Positions 14,052 to 14,901 of a DNA stretch of 14,901 nt are shown one piece after another. Source of the DNA: Candidatus Izemoplasma sp. Its GTDB lineage: Bacteria; Bacillota_I; Bacilli_A; Izemoplasmatales; Izemoplasmataceae. Location of the stretch: NCBI GenBank assembly GCA_029939615.1, contig JAOZSP010000023.1, forward strand, positions 1 to 14,901. Direction: 5' to 3'. The position numbers were made by a program, and so were the translations under genes. Numbering within the stretch: the first letter of the stretch is position 1; each line of letters starts with the position of its first letter. Below the pieces are notes generated by a model. The model was not told the DNA's origin. It saw nothing but the letters and a program-made list of their open reading frames with translations, and made no database searches.

Positions 14052-14678
14052 CTATTTTTTAAATACTCTTAATATTAGTCCTAAAAAGATTCCAAGTACA
14101 GCTGCAAAAATAACTCTATATTCAGCTGGAAGTAAAAAAGTAATAGTATGAGCTGGAATCCAAAACAACGGTATAGATCTTAAAATAACAACTCTGAAAA
14201 ACTGTACCCAATCAATCTGCTTAATTGCCTTATCAATACTTTTTACACCATCTAACAATGTATCACTAACACGATGAAAAGCCATCATTGTGGGAGCGAA
14301 TATTACATTCATAAATACTGATGTGAATAACGCAAAAGCAAAAGTAGATCCTTCAAACGGTAAAATATCCTTTTCTTGTAGTTGAAGTACCCCTGTAGAA
14401 AAGACAGTAAACATTAATACAATAACAACACCAATAAATCCCCAAACCATTGCTTTTAAGAAAATATTCTTAGGGATTTTCCAACTTTTTGTTTTTAGTC
14501 TTACACCAATAAAATCACCAATTGATGCTAAAAAGAAAAACTTAATAAATCCTCCAATTAAAGGGAAATCAGTTGCAAAATCCAAAAAGAATGTTCTAGT
14601 AACTATAAATACTAATATCACTGTAAGTACAAATACTAACAGTGATATTAATTTATCATTCTTTTTAACAAAGTCCAT
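14052..14678 (-). CDS. Conserved multi-pass membrane protein, possibly Mpv17/PMP22-like
   Basis: From ATG 14678, 208 residues with about five hydrophobic segments. Recognisable blocks are ASIGDFIGVRLKTKSW, MVWGFIGVV, IFAPTMMAFHRVSDT and FWIPAHTITFLLPAEYRVIFAA. I recall similar proteins in Firmicutes and Bacteroidota; the order G-D, F-A-P-x-x-M-A-F-H, then W-I-P followed by a P-x-x-Y-R segment loosely resembles the eukaryotic Mpv17/PMP22 family. Function is unknown. The start overlaps the end of the upstream gene by 14 bp and has no SD, implying translational coupling; GTG 14687 is an alternative start. Confidence 0.82.
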   Translation of the reverse strand: MDFVKKNDKLISLLVFVLTVILVFIVTRTFFLDFATDFPLIGGFIKFFFLASIGDFIGVRLKTKSWKIPKNIFLKAMVWGFIGVVIVLMFTVFSTGVLQLQEKDILPFEGSTFAFALFTSVFMNVIFAPTMMAFHRVSDTLLDGVKSIDKAIKQIDWVQFFRVVILRSIPLFWIPAHTITFLLPAEYRVIFAAVLGIFLGLILRVFKK

Positions 14679-14901
14679 TTTTTTCACAAATACTAATGAT
14701 ATATTTTTTATGACTTACAAAAATAACTATAGCATCTTTTAATAAGTTGTATTCACCCTTATGCAAATAATACCCGTTCTCACTCAAATTTTCAACAAAT
14801 CCTTTTTTTAGTTCCTCATATGATACTGCTTGTATATGTTCTAATGCCGTCTTACCATCTTCTGTAAAAAAGTAATTCCAAGCATAAGTCTTTTCATTAT
14901 C
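14665..14901 (-). CDS. C-terminal part of an unrecognised gene (5' end beyond window)
   Basis: My minus-strand reading from the window edge is open for 78 codons and ends in TAA at 14667-14665. The fragment includes TYAWNYFFTEDGKTALEHI near its start and ends with ISICEKNGLC. It is soluble-looking and mildly acidic to neutral, with no family that I recognise. It overlaps the membrane protein start by 14 bp, which supports it being a real, coupled gene and not a chance frame. Confidence 0.6.
   Translation of the reverse strand, partial: DNEKTYAWNYFFTEDGKTALEHIQAVSYEELKKGFVENLSENGYYLHKGEYNLLKDAIVIFVSHKKYIISICEKNGLC

Noticed and set aside
1..14901. CRISPR array, insertion sequence, tRNA or rRNA
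   Set aside because: No regularly spaced repeats, transposase motifs, terminal repeats or tRNA/rRNA signatures were seen on either strand.

Overview
The window is AT-rich and uses one strand only: every gene I can support is on the minus strand. The standard code gives full-length, domain-complete proteins, and all 13 visible stop codons are TAA or TAG. AT-rich sequence, strong AGGAGG-type ribosome binding sites, a lipobox-type binding protein, several MreB paralogs and no MreC/MreD/RodA nearby suggest a Bacillota lineage close to the root of the Mollicutes (Haloplasma/Izemoplasma/Acholeplasma-like). That placement is inference; no rRNA or marker gene is present.

Layout in the direction of transcription (right to left). 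(a) 14901-13625: a partial unrecognised gene, an overlapping multi-pass membrane protein, a small unrecognised protein and a terminator. (b) 13646-13033: a 614-bp gap with promoter-like and hairpin elements but no gene. (c) 13032-6263: an oligopeptide ABC transporter operon, oppB-oppC-oppD-oppF-oppA, ending at a strong terminator; oppA also has its own probable promoter with a palindrome in the spacer. (d) 6235-4660: pyroglutamyl-peptidase and an alpha/beta hydrolase, from an extended -10 promoter. (e) 4633-1: a promoter, a cyclic di-GMP-I (GEMM-I) riboswitch aptamer, an intrinsic terminator, three tandem mreB paralogs and, 3 bp later, a membrane protein with degenerate GGDEF-like and EAL-like domains that runs off the window edge.

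The standout is (e). A c-di-GMP sensing RNA lies in the 5' leader of an actin-like cytoskeleton operon whose last visible gene is a c-di-GMP-type signalling protein. This implies that the second messenger sets the supply of MreB filaments in this cell and that the operon may feed back on, or read out, the signal. Secondary points are a PDZ-like insertion in the extracellular loop of OppC, an insertion that splits the four-cysteine motif of OppF, and the absence of TGA as a stop codon.

The peptide importer (c) and Pcp (d) fit a peptide-scavenging lifestyle: OppA captures peptides, OppBCDF imports them and Pcp removes N-terminal pyroglutamate.
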